Below are positions 48,182 to 61,000 of a stretch of 64,000 nucleotides of DNA, in pieces; the first letter of the stretch is position 1, and every line of letters starts with the position of its first letter. Made by a program: the position numbers and the translations under genes. The stretch comes from Gigaspora rosea. Lineage: Eukaryota > Glomeromycota > Glomeromycetes > Diversisporales > Gigasporaceae. The notes under the pieces were generated by a model, which saw nothing but the letters and a program-made list of their open reading frames with translations, made no database searches and was not told the origin of the DNA. The stretch is taken from contig QKWP01000030.1 of assembly GCA_003550325.1 (NCBI GenBank), positions 509,736 to 573,735 of the forward strand. The letters are read 5' to 3'.

Positions 48182-49616
48182 TGTTATCCTATATCCACTT
48201 CTTCAAAGATATTAGGTAACTAGAGTGATCTGAGACAGTGAACACTTTGTGTAACTTCAAACTTTGTTACTGTGGTATATCTAAGTTAGTATGGCGTTTT
48301 TAAGAAAACTTAACAAAGAAGATTTAAGGCAATTTGCAATTACGAAAGAGGCTACAATTAAAAGTATATGAGGATACTAATAACTGTTTAATTTGTGTAG
48401 TTAATAGTTGTTTTTATTAGTAAAAGAGTATGAAGACTTGATATTGAACTTGGGTCCACATCAGCCACTTTTATACTTTTTGAAATTTTACAAATGTAAC
48501 GGTCAATATCTTTTACATGTGTAATATATACTACAACTACTATTAATAAAATATATAGTATAACTAGTATAAATATAATATATGTAATAAATAATATATA
48601 TGTGATAAATAAAATATCTAGAATTAGGGTGTGGCGCCTTAGAGAAGTGGTCAAGGTGTCACCCCCAAGCGGCAGGTTGACAGTTCAAATCCCACTGTTG
48701 ACGCTTTGAACAATAGGCCTGTGTTCGGTAACCATGTGGCTCAGATCAGTTGGGTTGCAAAAACCTGTTACCTTGGTTCCACCATTTTGAATGAGAGCTA
48801 TGGCGCAATGGTATTATTGTTACACCGTAAAATCCAGGGAACCAAAGAAATGGAAACCCGTTTGGCAAGTCCCGAATTAGGAGGTAATAGTGAAGATCTA
48901 CAATAGCACTACCAAAAGAAGGTGGGTGGTCGGGATCAGAATGAACCTAATAAGGGCAGACGGCTTTGTCGCTAAATCCGTATCCGAAGTGGAATGGGAC
49001 ACAGAAGACAACGGTAGACATTTGGTGCGAGGGTAAAGTAGCCCTTAGGCTGATGATTTATCTAAAAGAGTTGGGGCCCTTAATATCTGCGTTTATGCAG
49101 TGCAACAGGTAGTAATAGGAAGAGCGTGAACCAGAGGGTTTAAATAGGCAATTCCCGTAGTTGGGTTGTAGGTATGGCAACTAGTGTAGAACCTTTGGGC
49201 AGACTACTTAAATTAGGCACCAAAAGTGCACGTGTGGCTAGTTGTATCCTCATTCATGTAATAAATATTATGTCCTAATAACTCATAATAAAAATCCCAG
49301 CCATAATACCCGGTCTCTAAAAGTTAAAAAAAATAAAATATCTAGAATATATGCTATAAATATGACATCTTTTAGATATGTCAGATCTACAATTTTTGTC
49401 CGCAGCAATCTCCTAGCCAATCAGATTGCTGATCTATTAATAAGTATAGGAGTAAATGTTTGACAACTCCTATCTTGGCAACCAGATATCATACAGAGAG
49501 ATCTATAGCTCGTTAGAACCGTCTCGGTGAGCTGAGTCAAATGGCGGTGGTTTCATCGAATTCGAATCACTGGTTCAAAAGTTATGTCCGTTTTTGTGAT
49601 GTTTTATAGATCAACA
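48182..49616 (-). repeat. 3' LTR of the Ty3/gypsy element, with SINE insert
   Basis: It starts TGTTATCCTATATCCACTTC and ends ..GATCAACA on the plus strand. Without the SINE and its duplicated target it is about 710 bp, matching the other LTR. Confidence 0.93.
48625..49331 (+). mobile_element. tRNA-derived SINE, 707 bp, inside the LTR
   Basis: It begins TAGGGTGTGGCGCCTTAGAG with AAGTGGTCAAGG (A-box-like) and, ~35 nt on, CAGTTCAAATCCC (B-box). It ends in an A-rich tail. A 17-bp duplication aataaaatatctagaat lies on both sides (48608-48624 and 49332-49348), and the sister LTR shows the uninterrupted site. This is direct evidence of LINE-style retroposition after the LTR element had inserted. 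It is unusually long for a SINE, with a ~600-nt body of unknown origin. A diverged copy lies at 465-1126. Confidence 0.9.
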
Positions 49617-49650
49617 TTCTCCTGGACTTATTTTCGAATTCTATGAAAAC

Positions 49651-49923
49651 TCAACAAAGGAAGTAAAAATCCGAGGTTCTCAATCTTGAGATGCTGGATA
49701 GAAGTAAATGCTTTGTTCTATAAATAGCATCTATGCCATATGGAGAGAATATTTTATAAACACGAGTGGCTGCTTTTTCATAATACTTCATTAGAAGATT
49801 AGCCAAAACTGTTCGTTGAGCTGGGGTTTTTGGCTTGTTTGCTAGTAATTCTCCCAGATAGTAGGCATAAACCAGAGATTTGATTCGATTCACTTCATTG
49901 TTTCTAAGTCTGGCTGTGTTCAT
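49651..49923 (-). pseudogene. Small extra frame of the Ty3/gypsy element, 3' of integrase
   Basis: A 90-codon frame (MNTARLRNNEVNRIKSLVYA...) on the element's coding strand lies between integrase and the 3' LTR. It is basic and helix-forming in character, with no recognised domain. It may be a late accessory frame of this lineage or a fragment of the integrase C-terminus. Confidence 0.45.
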
Positions 49924-50235
49924 TAGTGCTTGATAGGTCTTTCGAACTTTGATTTTAGTTTTATCCCTTCAATCATAAGGGGGTGGTTCGATATTAACGT
50001 TAGCTGGCTCTGTTTCCTCTAATTCTTGTAAAACTAATTCTACTAAAGTTGTCATTTTTAAAGCTAATAGAAGAAATAAAAGAAAATAAAACTAAAGATA
50101 AAAAAAAATAAAATGTCTATATAATGATCATGGGGTCCCATGTTTGACGGGTATAATATTTTTTTAGTAAATAGGTGTTGATTGGTGTTTTTAAAACTTG
50201 TCCATCCATGGTATGAAGTTTGTAAACATTTGGTG

Positions 50236-51096
50236 CTACTTTACTATGGATAAAATAGGTCCTTTCCATTTCAGTAATAATTTTCCTGTAAAATGTTTAT
50301 GCCTTGCAGCATCGTAGCACAGTACTTGCTCTTCTTTTTCAAATAACCTTCGAACTTTCTTTAACTTCTTATCCCAGTAAAACTTTTGACGTTGTTGGGC
50401 TTTCCTAACATTTTTCTTGGCTTGTTCCTTCTTGGCAGGTAAATCTTCTATAATGGTGTACAATCTTGTTAAAAGATTTTCTTCTAAGACTTTCTGTTGC
50501 TCAAATATAGGCAGTTTCGGCTCTCTACCATAGGTCAATAGGAAGGGTGTAAACTTGGTAGTAGCATGTTTAGAGCTTTAATAAGAGAATAGGACAGAAG
50601 GTATTAATTTGTCCCATTCTGTATTTTTATTAGCCAATTTAGCCAAGGATTCACATAAGGTCCTATTAAATTATTCTACTAATTCATTCGTTTGGGGATG
50701 GTAAGGAGTAGTGAGCAGATGTTTAATTTGGAATTTCTGCATCAAGCCTTCGATTAGCAAATTATTGAAATGGGTTCCCTGATCAGAGAGTATAAAGTTA
50801 GGACATCCATGTCTACAAATGATGTCTTCATAGATAAAATCAGCAGTTTGTTGAGCAGTTGCATTGGGTACAGCTTTTGCTTCAGAATACTTGGTCATAT
50901 AATCCATTGCAACGATTATATATTTATTTCCTTGAGTAGTAGGAGGGAGGGGTCCAACAAAATCAAGTCCAATTTTGTCAAAGGGTGCTTCTACTTCAAT
51001 AGGATGGAGAGGGCCATGTTGTCTGTATTTTCCTCTCTTTTGACAATTATTACAGGTCTTCACATAATTTCGAATATGCTCATACATCTGGGCCAA
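50236..51096 (-). pseudogene. Integrase region of the Ty3/gypsy element
   Basis: The zinc-binding part ends CNNCQKRGKYRQHGPLHPI. The catalytic core shows GLDFVGPLPP, then ILSDQGTHFNN and TPYHPQTNELVE, the D-D-E layout of retroviral-type integrases. The C-terminal part contains MTYGREPKLP and a Lys/Arg-rich stretch. Part of a broken element. Confidence 0.9.
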
Positions 51097-51766
51097 TAGT
51101 ATCGACTTTTGATTTTATCAAACATTTTGTTAGTTCCAAAATGTACTCCAAGAGGATGGTTATGCATAAGGTATAGGACAGATTCGACCTCATGTTTTTG
51201 TATTACTTTCAGAGAGTTTTGAATTTGTTTCTTGTTTCTTTTGTATAATTGATTATTTTTAATGCAAAAGTATTGACTTTTTTTCTCAATTGTTCTTTTT
51301 GTGTTTTTGAAAATTGTGAGGGGTAGGTTGCTGTCTCTAAAAATGTTTTTAAATTTTGATAATGTTCTGGTTCCATTTTCTTTTGAATAGGGTGCTAGGA
51401 TACCAACGACCTAGACTGGATTAAGTTTATTGTCGGGCTTCGAAAGGAGAATAAGATGGTTTTAATTATAGGTAGTAGGGTTAGGTGTGGTCCACCAAAC
51501 AGAATTACAAAGGTAAGTGGAAGAGAAATTATTGTGTTCATTCAATAATCATTGAGAGGGTGTTTCTAACAAAAGTAACTACCAAGGGGTATTTATTAAA
51601 TTATAGTCAGGTTGAATAACGAAGTAATTTATTTGAACATTGGTAACAGTTTGTTGGATAACTAAAGGTTCAGAGTGTGGTTCAAATAAGGGTTCTAAGG
51701 GTAATGGTTCATAGGGGCAGGTTCAGGGGAGTTTGGGATTTTTTCAATATCGTCATCTGGGGTACT

Positions 51767-54105
51767 TCAATAGCATAGTCCTACAGTTTCAACAGGGTAC
51801 TGTTTTATAGTTGCCCAGAGCCTTAGTTCAACATAGCAAGTAGGGCATTCTGTAAAGTTTATTTCTACACCAACATTGAGCGCAGGGACCTTTTCAATCT
51901 CTGGTGAGTCCTTTTCCCTTATTTTTAGCACTAAATCGTTTACTAATGTGCTCAATGTAGTACCAAGTGCAGAATTGGTTGTCATACACAATTCCATCGG
52001 GAGAGAACAGCATGGTCTCATAGGGTCAAATACTTTAAAGAAGGGTAGGAGATAGATCATCATGCAATGTTTTTCGGACAATCTCCATGTCTTGTAGGGT
52101 TTGAGCACCTTTTTGCGTTTCAGGTTCTTTTTGTTCAAGTTGTAATTCATTCTGCTTTTCTTCTGATCGTATCTTAATCTCCATTTCCAAGCAATTTCAT
52201 ATTTCTCGAATTCACTTGTATAATTGGCATTAAGAGTATACATCAGGTCATTGAATTCTATATGACTTTGCTGATTGAAAAAGGTAATAGTATTTGCTTT
52301 ATAGACTCATATTGACAAAGCAGTTCTATTTCTTTCATCAGTAGGATATAAGTCTTTGGGTAGACTTCGGGAAGAGATCCAACATCAAGTTCTGAATCAT
52401 CCTCTTTATGTGCAGTTTCCATTAGACGGTCATAATGTATCTGCCATCTTTCTCGGTGATGTCTGTGTCTTTTTTCTCGATTTTTCTTTAGTATCCAATC
52501 AATAGCTTGGTTATATTTTTCGTACTCATCTATTTCTTCAGATTTGAGATTCTCCATCAAATTTTTAAATTCGTTATGGTCTTCTTGATTATTAAAAAAT
52601 ACTTCCTTATCATCATCATCATGGTATTCATTTTGGTAGAGTAATTCTAGCTCTTCATTAGTCATTATGTAGGTTATTGGATAATTCAGCGGGAAAGGCT
52701 CAATATCATCCCAGGTGTTTTCCAGGTAGAGGTCAATAAATTCAGGGGGCTCTTCCTCATGCTCAGATTCTTCTTCATAATTACCCAAGTAGAATATTTC
52801 TACTTCATCCTCATCCATTGGGAGGGTAATTGGGTTTCTAGCGAGGGCAGCTTCCCAGGATTCTTCCTTGGTAGGTAAGTCAAAGAAATTAACTTCCTGT
52901 TCTTCTTCAGATTGTTCGTCTTCTTTATACATTCTGGATAATGAGTCAGCATTATTATGTTTTCTTCCTGCTCTGTGGATTATAGTAAAGTTATATGGTT
53001 CAAGGCACATAATCCATCTAGCTCTTCTGCCAACTAGTTTGGTAGTCCTGAGCCATTTTAAGGCTGCATGGTTGGTAATGAGGTAAAAGTGATTTCCTTC
53101 TAGATATCGATGGAAATGTTCCACTGCCCATATTATGGCGAGACATTCTAGTTCTGTAGCTGAGTAATTTTGTTCAGCTTTGGAGAGGCTTCTGCTAGCA
53201 TACACAATAACATGTTCTCTTTTGTCCTCATCAATTTGGGCGAGTACAGCTCCTAGACCAGATTGTAAAGCATCAGTATGAATATAAAAGGGCTGTCTAA
53301 AGTCAGGATACTGCAAGATTGGTGCAGTAATAAGATGGTCCTTAAGAGTTTGAAAGGCATTCTCTTGTTCATTTCCCCAATGATAAGGTTGGTCTTTTTT
53401 AGTAAGAGGTTTAAAGGTTTAGCAATTTTGGAGAATCCTTTTATAAATTTTTTATAATAGGAGGCAAGTCCTAAGAATCCTCTAATTTGATGAACAGTGG
53501 TAGGCGTTGGGAAGTTTTTCACTTTGGCTATCTTTTCTTCATCAGGTTTTACTCCATCTTTTCTACAATATGTCCTAGGAATTTTAATTCGTTTAAAAAT
53601 AAGAAACACTTTTCTGTGTTTAATTTTAGGTTAGCTTCTTGTAGTGTTTTGAATACAGTTTGGAGGTGTTTACAATGTTCTTTAAATGTTTTTGAGTAGA
53701 TAGTAATATCATCCAGATATACTACTACAAACTTGTTAATAAATGGTCTCAAGTTTTTGTCCATTAATCGTTGGAATATTGCAGGAGCATTGCATAATCC
53801 AAAGGGCATTACATTGAATTCATATGTCCCTTGTTTAGTAATGAAGGCAGTTTTCTTTTTATCCTTCTCTTTTACAGCGACTTGCCAATATTCACTAGCT
53901 AGATCCAGACTAGTGAATCATTGGGCTCCTTCAAAGACAGATAAAATTTTATTGATGTCAGGGAGTGGATAGACATCTTTTCTGTGACTGCATTTAGCTT
54001 GCGGTAGTCAATGCAAAGTCTCTTTTTCCCATTCTTTTTGGGTACAATAACTACAGGAGAAGACCATGGGCTACATGATTCTTTGATAATTCCTCGTCTT
54101 TCCAT
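51767..54105 (-). pseudogene. Reverse transcriptase / RNase H region with long acidic linker
   Basis: RT motifs: [42 protein letters not shown] and GFLGLASYYKKFIKGFS. RNase H: IHTDALQSGLGAVLAQ, ATELECLAIIWAVEHF, HRAGRKHNNADSLSRM. Downstream of RNase H comes a linker of more than 200 residues very rich in Asp/Glu (e.g. NYEEESEHEEEPPEF) and then a region with CPTC near 51840, before integrase begins. Such a long acidic spacer is not usual for the family. Part of a broken element. Confidence 0.9.
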
Positions 54106-54368
54106 CTCTTCAATTTCATTTTTAAGAAATTCTTGATCATCAGGTGAAGCTCTATAAGCTCATTGTTTAATTGGGCTGGCATGTGGAGTATAGATTTTAT
54201 GACAAGCTTCAGTTGTTTATCCAAGTTCTAAAGTTTGTTCTTCTTCCGAGATGTTTTCTGCAAAGATATGGTAGTTGTTGAGAAGAATCTTTTCTGCAAT
54301 CTTCTTTTCAGAGTTAGTCAATGAGGTGTTAATTTGGAGGGTAGAAGGTGGGACTTCGATGTCAGCAG

Positions 54369-54929
54369 TTAAGTAACATAGGCTGCTGGGTTCTTTTCAT
54401 TGATAACCTCAGTCCAGGGGTTATAGAACAAATCTTTATCTTCTAGATCTCCTTCTTCAGTATAGTATGTTTCCATTTCTTGATCTTGTTTAATTTCATC
54501 TATCCATTCTTCCTCATCGGTAAACTCTTCAAATTCATCAGGTACTGGCTTTCCACTCACATTAGTTGTGTAGATTGTGGCTCTTTTTCCCAAATAGCGA
54601 ATTTTTAGAGCATGGTTGTCAAAGTCAAGGTTTGCTCTGGATTTATTAAACCAGTCAGTTCCCAACAAGAGGGTCTCATCTTTGGATTTGATGACTTGCA
54701 GGTCAATGGGGATGACAATATCCTGAAGAGTAATCTTTACATTAGTAATAGAACCTAATGCTTTTTTTCTAGCTCCATTAGCAGTAACGACGATAGTTTT
54801 TGAATTTTGGTTAATTTTTAACCCTAATCTTTTCATTAATTTGGCAGTGATGATGCTAACGGCAGCACCAGAATCGAGAATGGCAACTAGAGGTTGTCCT
54901 CTAATGTTAACATGGCATCTTATTGCCAC
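54369..54929 (-). pseudogene. Aspartic protease region of the Ty3/gypsy element
   Basis: The active-site motif VAILDSGAAVSIIT is followed by LLLGTDWFNKSRANLDF, the usual second half of a retropepsin, and an acidic tail. It processes the polyprotein in working elements. Homologous to the decayed copy at 8444-8677. Confidence 0.9.
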
Positions 54930-55411
54930 AGTCTTTCATTTGGGTCCTAATTCCACATGGTTGGCTTTAGTAACAGGGGCATTATTCCTTTTTAAAGTTT
55001 GGGCAAGGTATTTCCGTTGGTTAGGATATTGGAGCAATTGTCCATAAGTTGCTTGGGCTAGTCTGTTCAAAAGATCTTTGGAGATGTCATAAGGTTCTAG
55101 TTGATCAATTACAGAGGGGAGTTTTTGGACTCTTTTTCTAGTAGGTTTGACAGGTTTAGGAGGTTCAATAGGTTCTTCTACCATGTCCTCAAATTCTGGT
55201 TCTTCTATATGAACAGCTCTGCTTCTCAATTTTATTTCTTTCTGGGATTCTGACTTCTTTTGGATTTCTCTTTGTGCTTCTTTTTGTGCTTTTCTATTAG
55301 TGTTGTAAGGTTTAGGGTGAGGTGCACGGGTAACATAAATTTCCTCTTATTCAGAGTAATCTTTCTTTGCAGCAGCATAATGAATTCTTTGTTTGTTCTA
55401 GTTTCGATTGG

Positions 55412-56813
55412 TCATTTAGTAACGTTGTTCTTTGGTTGGTAAACGTTCAGACATGCAATCTCTTGCAAAATGTCCTTTTCACTACACCTATAGCAAACAA
55501 CATTGGATCGAGAATTATTGGTAGGCCTGGGCTTCTGGTAGGATTGATTGGATTGTTTTGGGCGATAGATTGGCTCAGTTTGAGCACTTAAGGCAGATGC
55601 AATGGATGCATAGTTTAATGACATTTGATTCATTTGCTTGGTGAGTTCCTCTATTTCTTTTTCATAAGCAGCGGCATTAGGATTACTTGGGCCAGGGTCT
55701 GCATTAGTAGCGAAGTCAGTTCCTTGTTCATAGGTTCTAGAAAGTTCAAGAAGCCTAGCTAAATCATTAGGAGCATGAGTAAGAAGAATTGGCAGGATTG
55801 CATGACGTAATCCTTTTTGAAGTAAAACAATTTTTGAGCATTGGAGAGTTGTGCTGCTTGGGTGTCAACTCTCTTAACTAATCTTTTAAATCTAGCATAA
55901 TAAGAATCAATAGATTCTTCGGGGCCTTGTTTTAATGAATCTAGATCCCTAAGCCATTTGTTATGCCATCGTTGGGTACAGAAAGAGTTTTTGAAGGCAG
56001 TCTCTACAGCATCCCAATCAGTTCCGCCATTGGCATAGTTAGGAACAGTGGTGGTCCAATCATTAGCATTATCTCTTAGGTAAGTAGCGAGGATATCCTT
56101 TTTCCTGCCAAGTTCCATTTGTTTGCTTGTGCAGCTTTGTTAAAATCTTCAAGCCAAGTAAGAGGGTCTTGGGTTCCATCTCCTTTAAATGGGTCAACTC
56201 TCAATAACATGTTTACTTTTTCATTTTCTCTTAAATAGCGCAAAACATCATCAGCGTTAGCCATTACGTTAATAAGTAATGGAGGAGGAGTAGGTAGTCG
56301 TGCAGGTAGAAAAATAGGACTAGGTGGTGATGTATGAATAGGTGTTAGAGTAAAAAGATTCTCAAAAGAGTCACTATAATCTTCAAAATCGTTATATAGA
56401 TGGTCCTCATCTTCAAGTTCAGCAGGTAAAGTAAATGGGTTTCTATGAAAACAACTCATATAGATAGTTAAACTTGCAATACTACGTATGATACTAGTAA
56501 GGTTACCAGGGGAAGAAGTATATCTAAAGCTAAAGATAAGTTTGAAAATAGTATTTTTATATTGGGGTAAGTTAAATTGGGTATAGATTTGGGATATTCG
56601 ATAAAAATATTCTAAAGATTTTTCAGAGAAGTCACTAGCAGGATATTCAGCACAATGCCACTGATAGAAATTTTGAAAATTTCTGGGAATAGCAGTAGTT
56701 ACAGGATAGCAGATGTTACAAGAGTCGTCTGTTTGACTTAAAGGGGAGTTAAAGAAATGTTCTTGTTGATGTATAAATAGTTTTAAGATGTATCCGTTAA
56801 AGTTAAATTGCAT
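55412..56813 (-). pseudogene. Gag region of the Ty3/gypsy element
   Basis: It contains the gag capsid-type core (DPFKGDGTQDPLTWLEDFNK, then W..AVETAFKNSFCTQRWHNKW and LRDLDSLKQGPEESIDSYYA) and a zinc knuckle beginning VVCYRCSEK. It follows a Pro-rich N-terminal segment. It forms the particle shell in working elements. Interrupted. Confidence 0.9.
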
Positions 56814-56870
56814 AAAATAATAAATAAAAAATGATAATTATAAAGAAAATAAGAAGAGAATAAAAGAATT

Positions 56871-57095
56871 TTAACAATCAAAAGCTTGAGTTTGCTTTAA
56901 TTGAGTGCAATATAAGTCTGCTAATCTGAGAGTTTTCAAGGAGAAGACAATAGTTCCGTCTTTTTGCTCAGAAGAGTCAACAAGTTTATCCAATTCTTGT
57001 TCAAGATATTTCTTGTAGAAAGGAGCTTTCCAGGCAAGAGTATTTTCAATATGTGCAGGTGTATTTGAGGTTGCAATACCTTTCTTAGGCATCAA
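56871..57095 (-). pseudogene. Short frame upstream of gag
   Basis: 74 codons (MMPKKGIATSNTPAHIENTL...) on the element's coding strand between the 5' LTR and gag. No domain recognised. It could be the original gag leader or an accessory frame. Confidence 0.4.
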
Positions 57096-57433
57096 GTATG
57101 ACTATGGGTTAGGTTATTTCTTTCCGATATCCAATTCGCAGAGTTAATTTCACGATGGAAGTCACGTGACCAAGAGTTTCTTTCTTGTAGATCGTTTAGC
57201 AGAAAATGCCGTCAACACGATTTACGGATTCCAGAGGCGTTTTCGTCCTAAGATAAGCTTAGTGGAAAAGATGCGGAATCATCCAAAGGGTATATAGTCC
57301 AAATTTCAGCCCAATCAGAGCAATATTGATTGACTTTACTTGGTGGCAAACGTTCCACGAATTCAACGTTTCAGATTTTATTTTTCCAAAATTCAGCACA
57401 GGTGGAGAAAGTATCTCACAGTCACCACCAATT

Positions 57434-58135
57434 TGTTATCCTATATCCACTTCTTCAAAGATATTAGGTAACTAGAGTGATCTTAGACAGTGAACACTTT
57501 GTGTAACTTCAAACTTTGTTACTGTGGTATATCTAAGTCAGTATGGCGTTTTTAAGAAAACTTAACAAAGAAGATTTAAGGCAATTTGCAATTACGAAAG
57601 AGGCTACAATTAAAAGTATATGAGGATACTAATAACTGTTTGATTTGTGTAGTTAATAGTTGTTTTTATTATTGAAAGAGTATGAAGACTCGATGTTGAA
57701 CTTGGGGTCCACATCGGCCGCTTTTATACTTTTTGAAATTTTACAAATGTAACGGTCAATATCTTTTACATGTGTAATATATATTACAACTACTATTAAT
57801 AAAATATATAGTATAACTAGTATAAATATAATATATGTAATAAATAATATATATGTGATAAATAAAATATCTAGAATATATGCTATAAATATGACATGTC
57901 AGATCTACGATTTTTGTCCGCAGCAATCTCCTAGCCAATCAGATTGCTGATCTATTAATAAGTATAGGAGTAAATGTTTGACAACTCCTATCTTGGCAAC
58001 CAGAGGTTGTACAGGGATGATCTATAGCTCGTTAGAACCGTCTCGGCGAGCTGAGTCGAATGGTGGTGGTTTCATCGAATTCGAATCACTGGTTCAAAAG
58101 TTAAGTCCGTTTTTGCGATGTTTCATAGGTCAACA
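57434..58135 (-). repeat. 5' LTR of the Ty3/gypsy element (702 bp)
   Basis: TGTTATCC..TCAACA, intact, a few percent different from the partner LTR by eye. It carries the uninterrupted site into which the SINE jumped in the partner. Confidence 0.93.
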
Positions 58136-58494
58136 ATATACATATATAGTACAGGACAGCTAAAGATATCCACTTTTATATATAAAATTTAAAAATGCTT
58201 ATAACTTAAAAACAAATAATTTTAAAAAAATCTGTCTTACATATTTGTTGCTTTTAGTCTAAGCTACAATTCTGTTTGAATGGAATTTTATCTTTATAAT
58301 AAAGTTAAAAAGTTTTTGAGTTTGAGTTTATATGTAATCAAAAATTTGGCATTAATATATAACAAAAATGTTTATATATATTTTTAACCAATCAGAATTT
58401 ATTACACAAAAATTAGCCAATCATATTTGATTTCATAATCTCAAATTTGGTACTTTTTTAAAAAATGTGAATATCTTTAATAACAATTTTTATA

Positions 58495-59084
58495 AGGAAA
58501 TTAATCAAGAAAATTCATTGGCAAAGACTAAACTTGAAGCTTTAAAATTAGTTTCTGATGATGACTTGACTTCAAATACAAACTCTAACTCTTTTGAAGT
58601 ACCAAATTACAAACCAATAAAAAGATAGTCCTTATCAGAAATATGTACATCAATTGAAGAAGTGGAAAAACAGTACAAAACATTACAGAAAGTATAAGAT
58701 ACAAAAGAAAAAGAGTATATTTAGTGAAGCTATGCAGAATAAATAGAGTTTTTTGATAATATAGATACTTACTTAAAAGATGTTCCAAATATTGCTCTAT
58801 CTATAGAATTTAATGTTCTAAGCCAAATAATGCAAATAACAATACAAATAACAACTATAATGAACCAATATAGTATTTCATATTTATTTATTTTATTAAT
58901 TAGATCAATTCAAGAAAAAAAAGAACTTGCACTAGTAATAAAAAAATCTATTGATAATATCTTAACACATATTGACAATTTAACAAAATTAATTGTTAAA
59001 ACTATTAAGAAGCAATATTTATATGCTAGTGAAATTCAACACAATAGCACAATAAACAAATGGATATTTTTAAACAATTTTTAA
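58495..59084 (+). pseudogene. Unidentified decayed coding fragment, right of the LTR element
   Basis: One plus frame carries long protein-like stretches: NSLAKTKLEALKLVSDDDLT, then SLSEICTSIEEVEKQYKTLQ, then IEFFDNIDTYLKDVPNIALS, and SIQEKKELALVIKKSIDNIL to the end at 59084. It has a handful of internal stops, all single C-to-T steps from Gln or Arg codons. The latter part looks helical/coiled-coil. No family recognised. It may belong with the fragment left of the LTR element. Confidence 0.45.
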
Positions 59085-61000
59085 GAAACTAATTATATAT
59101 TTTATATTATTTTATGTAAAGTAATTTATAGTTATTGTATGAGTTGTAGTAATAATCCAATTATATATAGGTTCATATTCCATGCCAAAGGCATGGAATT
59201 TAAATATGAATCTCAACATATCTGTATAATAACTATCTTATTGCATAGTGTCTGGCATAACAATCCTATACCAATAAGTAAATAAAAAGGCACAGGTTGT
59301 TACATAAGACTTGTGCAATAATTACAAATAATAATAAAATATATAATTGTTACAATTTTAAACTAAAAGATTTACCAAGTATTCTCTTTTTTTGTATTTC
59401 TACTATTCAGTTTCTTCCTATATTTGTAATAAACACTTTTTTATTTTTATTGTTATTAACAATTTGATTATCATTATTGTTACTATTAATAGTAAATTCA
59501 CTATTACAATATTAACAATTTTATTATTTTTGTAACTATCATTATTGAGTAATAAATTATTTCTATCAATATACAAATTGTTAATATATAGCAAGTATAA
59601 ATTATTCAAACAATTTATTTTAAATCTGTATATAAATTTTATTTAACAAAATTCTTTACCTTTCTTTTAAATGTTCAAATGCTCTTTTAATACACATTCT
59701 CATTAAAAAAAGTTACTTAAATTATTATTTATGACTAGCTAATGTATTATAATTAGAAATAGTTTTATTAAATAAGTTTTAAAAGAATATATAAAATTAG
59801 TAATAATATATGAATTATCTGAAACTTATTGTTTTTGATTATAAGAAATTTTATAATAAAGAAAATTTATAAAACATGTGTATTATGTACAATTTCTTTT
59901 AAAATAATAAAATTTTTAATATATAAATTAAAAAAAAATAATATTACAATTTTATTAATTTGCTTTTCTGGCATATATATATGTAAATCATTCTCAACTA
60001 TCTACAACCCCAAGGTTAATTGAGTAAAAGTTTTAAGATTTACAAAACATGTGCTATTCTTAATAAAAAAATAAATAGATAGATAATTATGCTCTAAACT
60101 AGTTATTCTATATTCAAATTCTTGAATAATAATGTTAGTTGTAAACCTTGTAGATATTTATCCTTTGTTCTCAGAAATCTATTTGTAAAATAAATAACTG
60201 ATTTTTGAATTACTTCAAGGGTTTGTTCTAAACCCAAATACCTGCTTTATTAGCAAAGTGCTACAAAGCAATAGTAATTTGCTTCCATATAAGTTTAATA
60301 TTAAGAGCTTCAGATCTAAAAACAGAATATATCTCTAATTAAGAAACAATAACACTAAATATTATAAGGATAACACAAAAATATAGCCAAAAAGAAATAT
60401 AACCCTTATTATCAATTAAATCTGAAAAATATTAATTAAGAATCAACTAGTTTTAGATCTTCATTGCTATTGGGTTACTATATTAAATAAAGAAAACAAT
60501 AGCAAAATAGTTGAATTTGTTGCAATTTGAGTAAAAGCCAAAAGATAATAAGTATTTGATATTATTTTTTGGGCTTTTCAATTTTTTTATTTTCTATAAT
60601 AACTTTTAATATAAGAAGTAAAATAATAATTTGTTGCTATTAAGAATAATGCTCTATAGCAAAGTTGTTTAAGCAATCTTTTTAAATACCCTATTGATTA
60701 TAAAATTTAAAGACAGGTATAAAAAAAGGGGTTTATTGTAAAAACTTTGTTGATTAAAATAAAAAATTTATTTAAGATCTTTTTACTAATAAAAAATAGA
60801 TTATTACATAATCAAACTTTATTAGTATTAGCAAAAAATATATAAAATTTTTTAAAAGAACTTCTATGCTAAAATCTTTTAAAAGAATTGTAATCAATAC
60901 AAAATATTTCAAAATTTTTGATTTTATATTTTAAAAAATATTTAAAATATTGTAAAATAGACTAAATAAAAAAATGCAAGCCTCTATCTAATTATCTCTA
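59085..61000. other. AT-rich intergenic stretch
   Basis: No gene recognised. A small inverted repeat attccatgccaaaggcatggaat lies at 59178-59200. Confidence 0.6.

Larger units (their letters stand above)
48182..58135 (-). mobile_element. Ty3/gypsy LTR retrotransposon, nearly full length, broken
   Basis: The two LTRs begin TGTTATCC and end TCAACA; the tetranucleotide atat borders both outer ends. Internal order on the minus strand is 5' LTR (57434-58135), a TGG-initial primer-binding-site-like stretch just inside it, gag, zinc knuckle, protease, reverse transcriptase, RNase H, a long acidic linker, integrase, a small extra frame, and 3' LTR (48182-49616). This order defines Ty3/gypsy. LTR-to-LTR differences amount to a few percent by eye, so the insertion is fairly young. 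The left LTR later received a SINE. The coding region has roughly ten breaks. Confidence 0.93.

Noticed and set aside
50770-51099. Plus-strand 109-codon open frame
   Set aside because: It is antisense to the integrase region of the Ty3/gypsy element.
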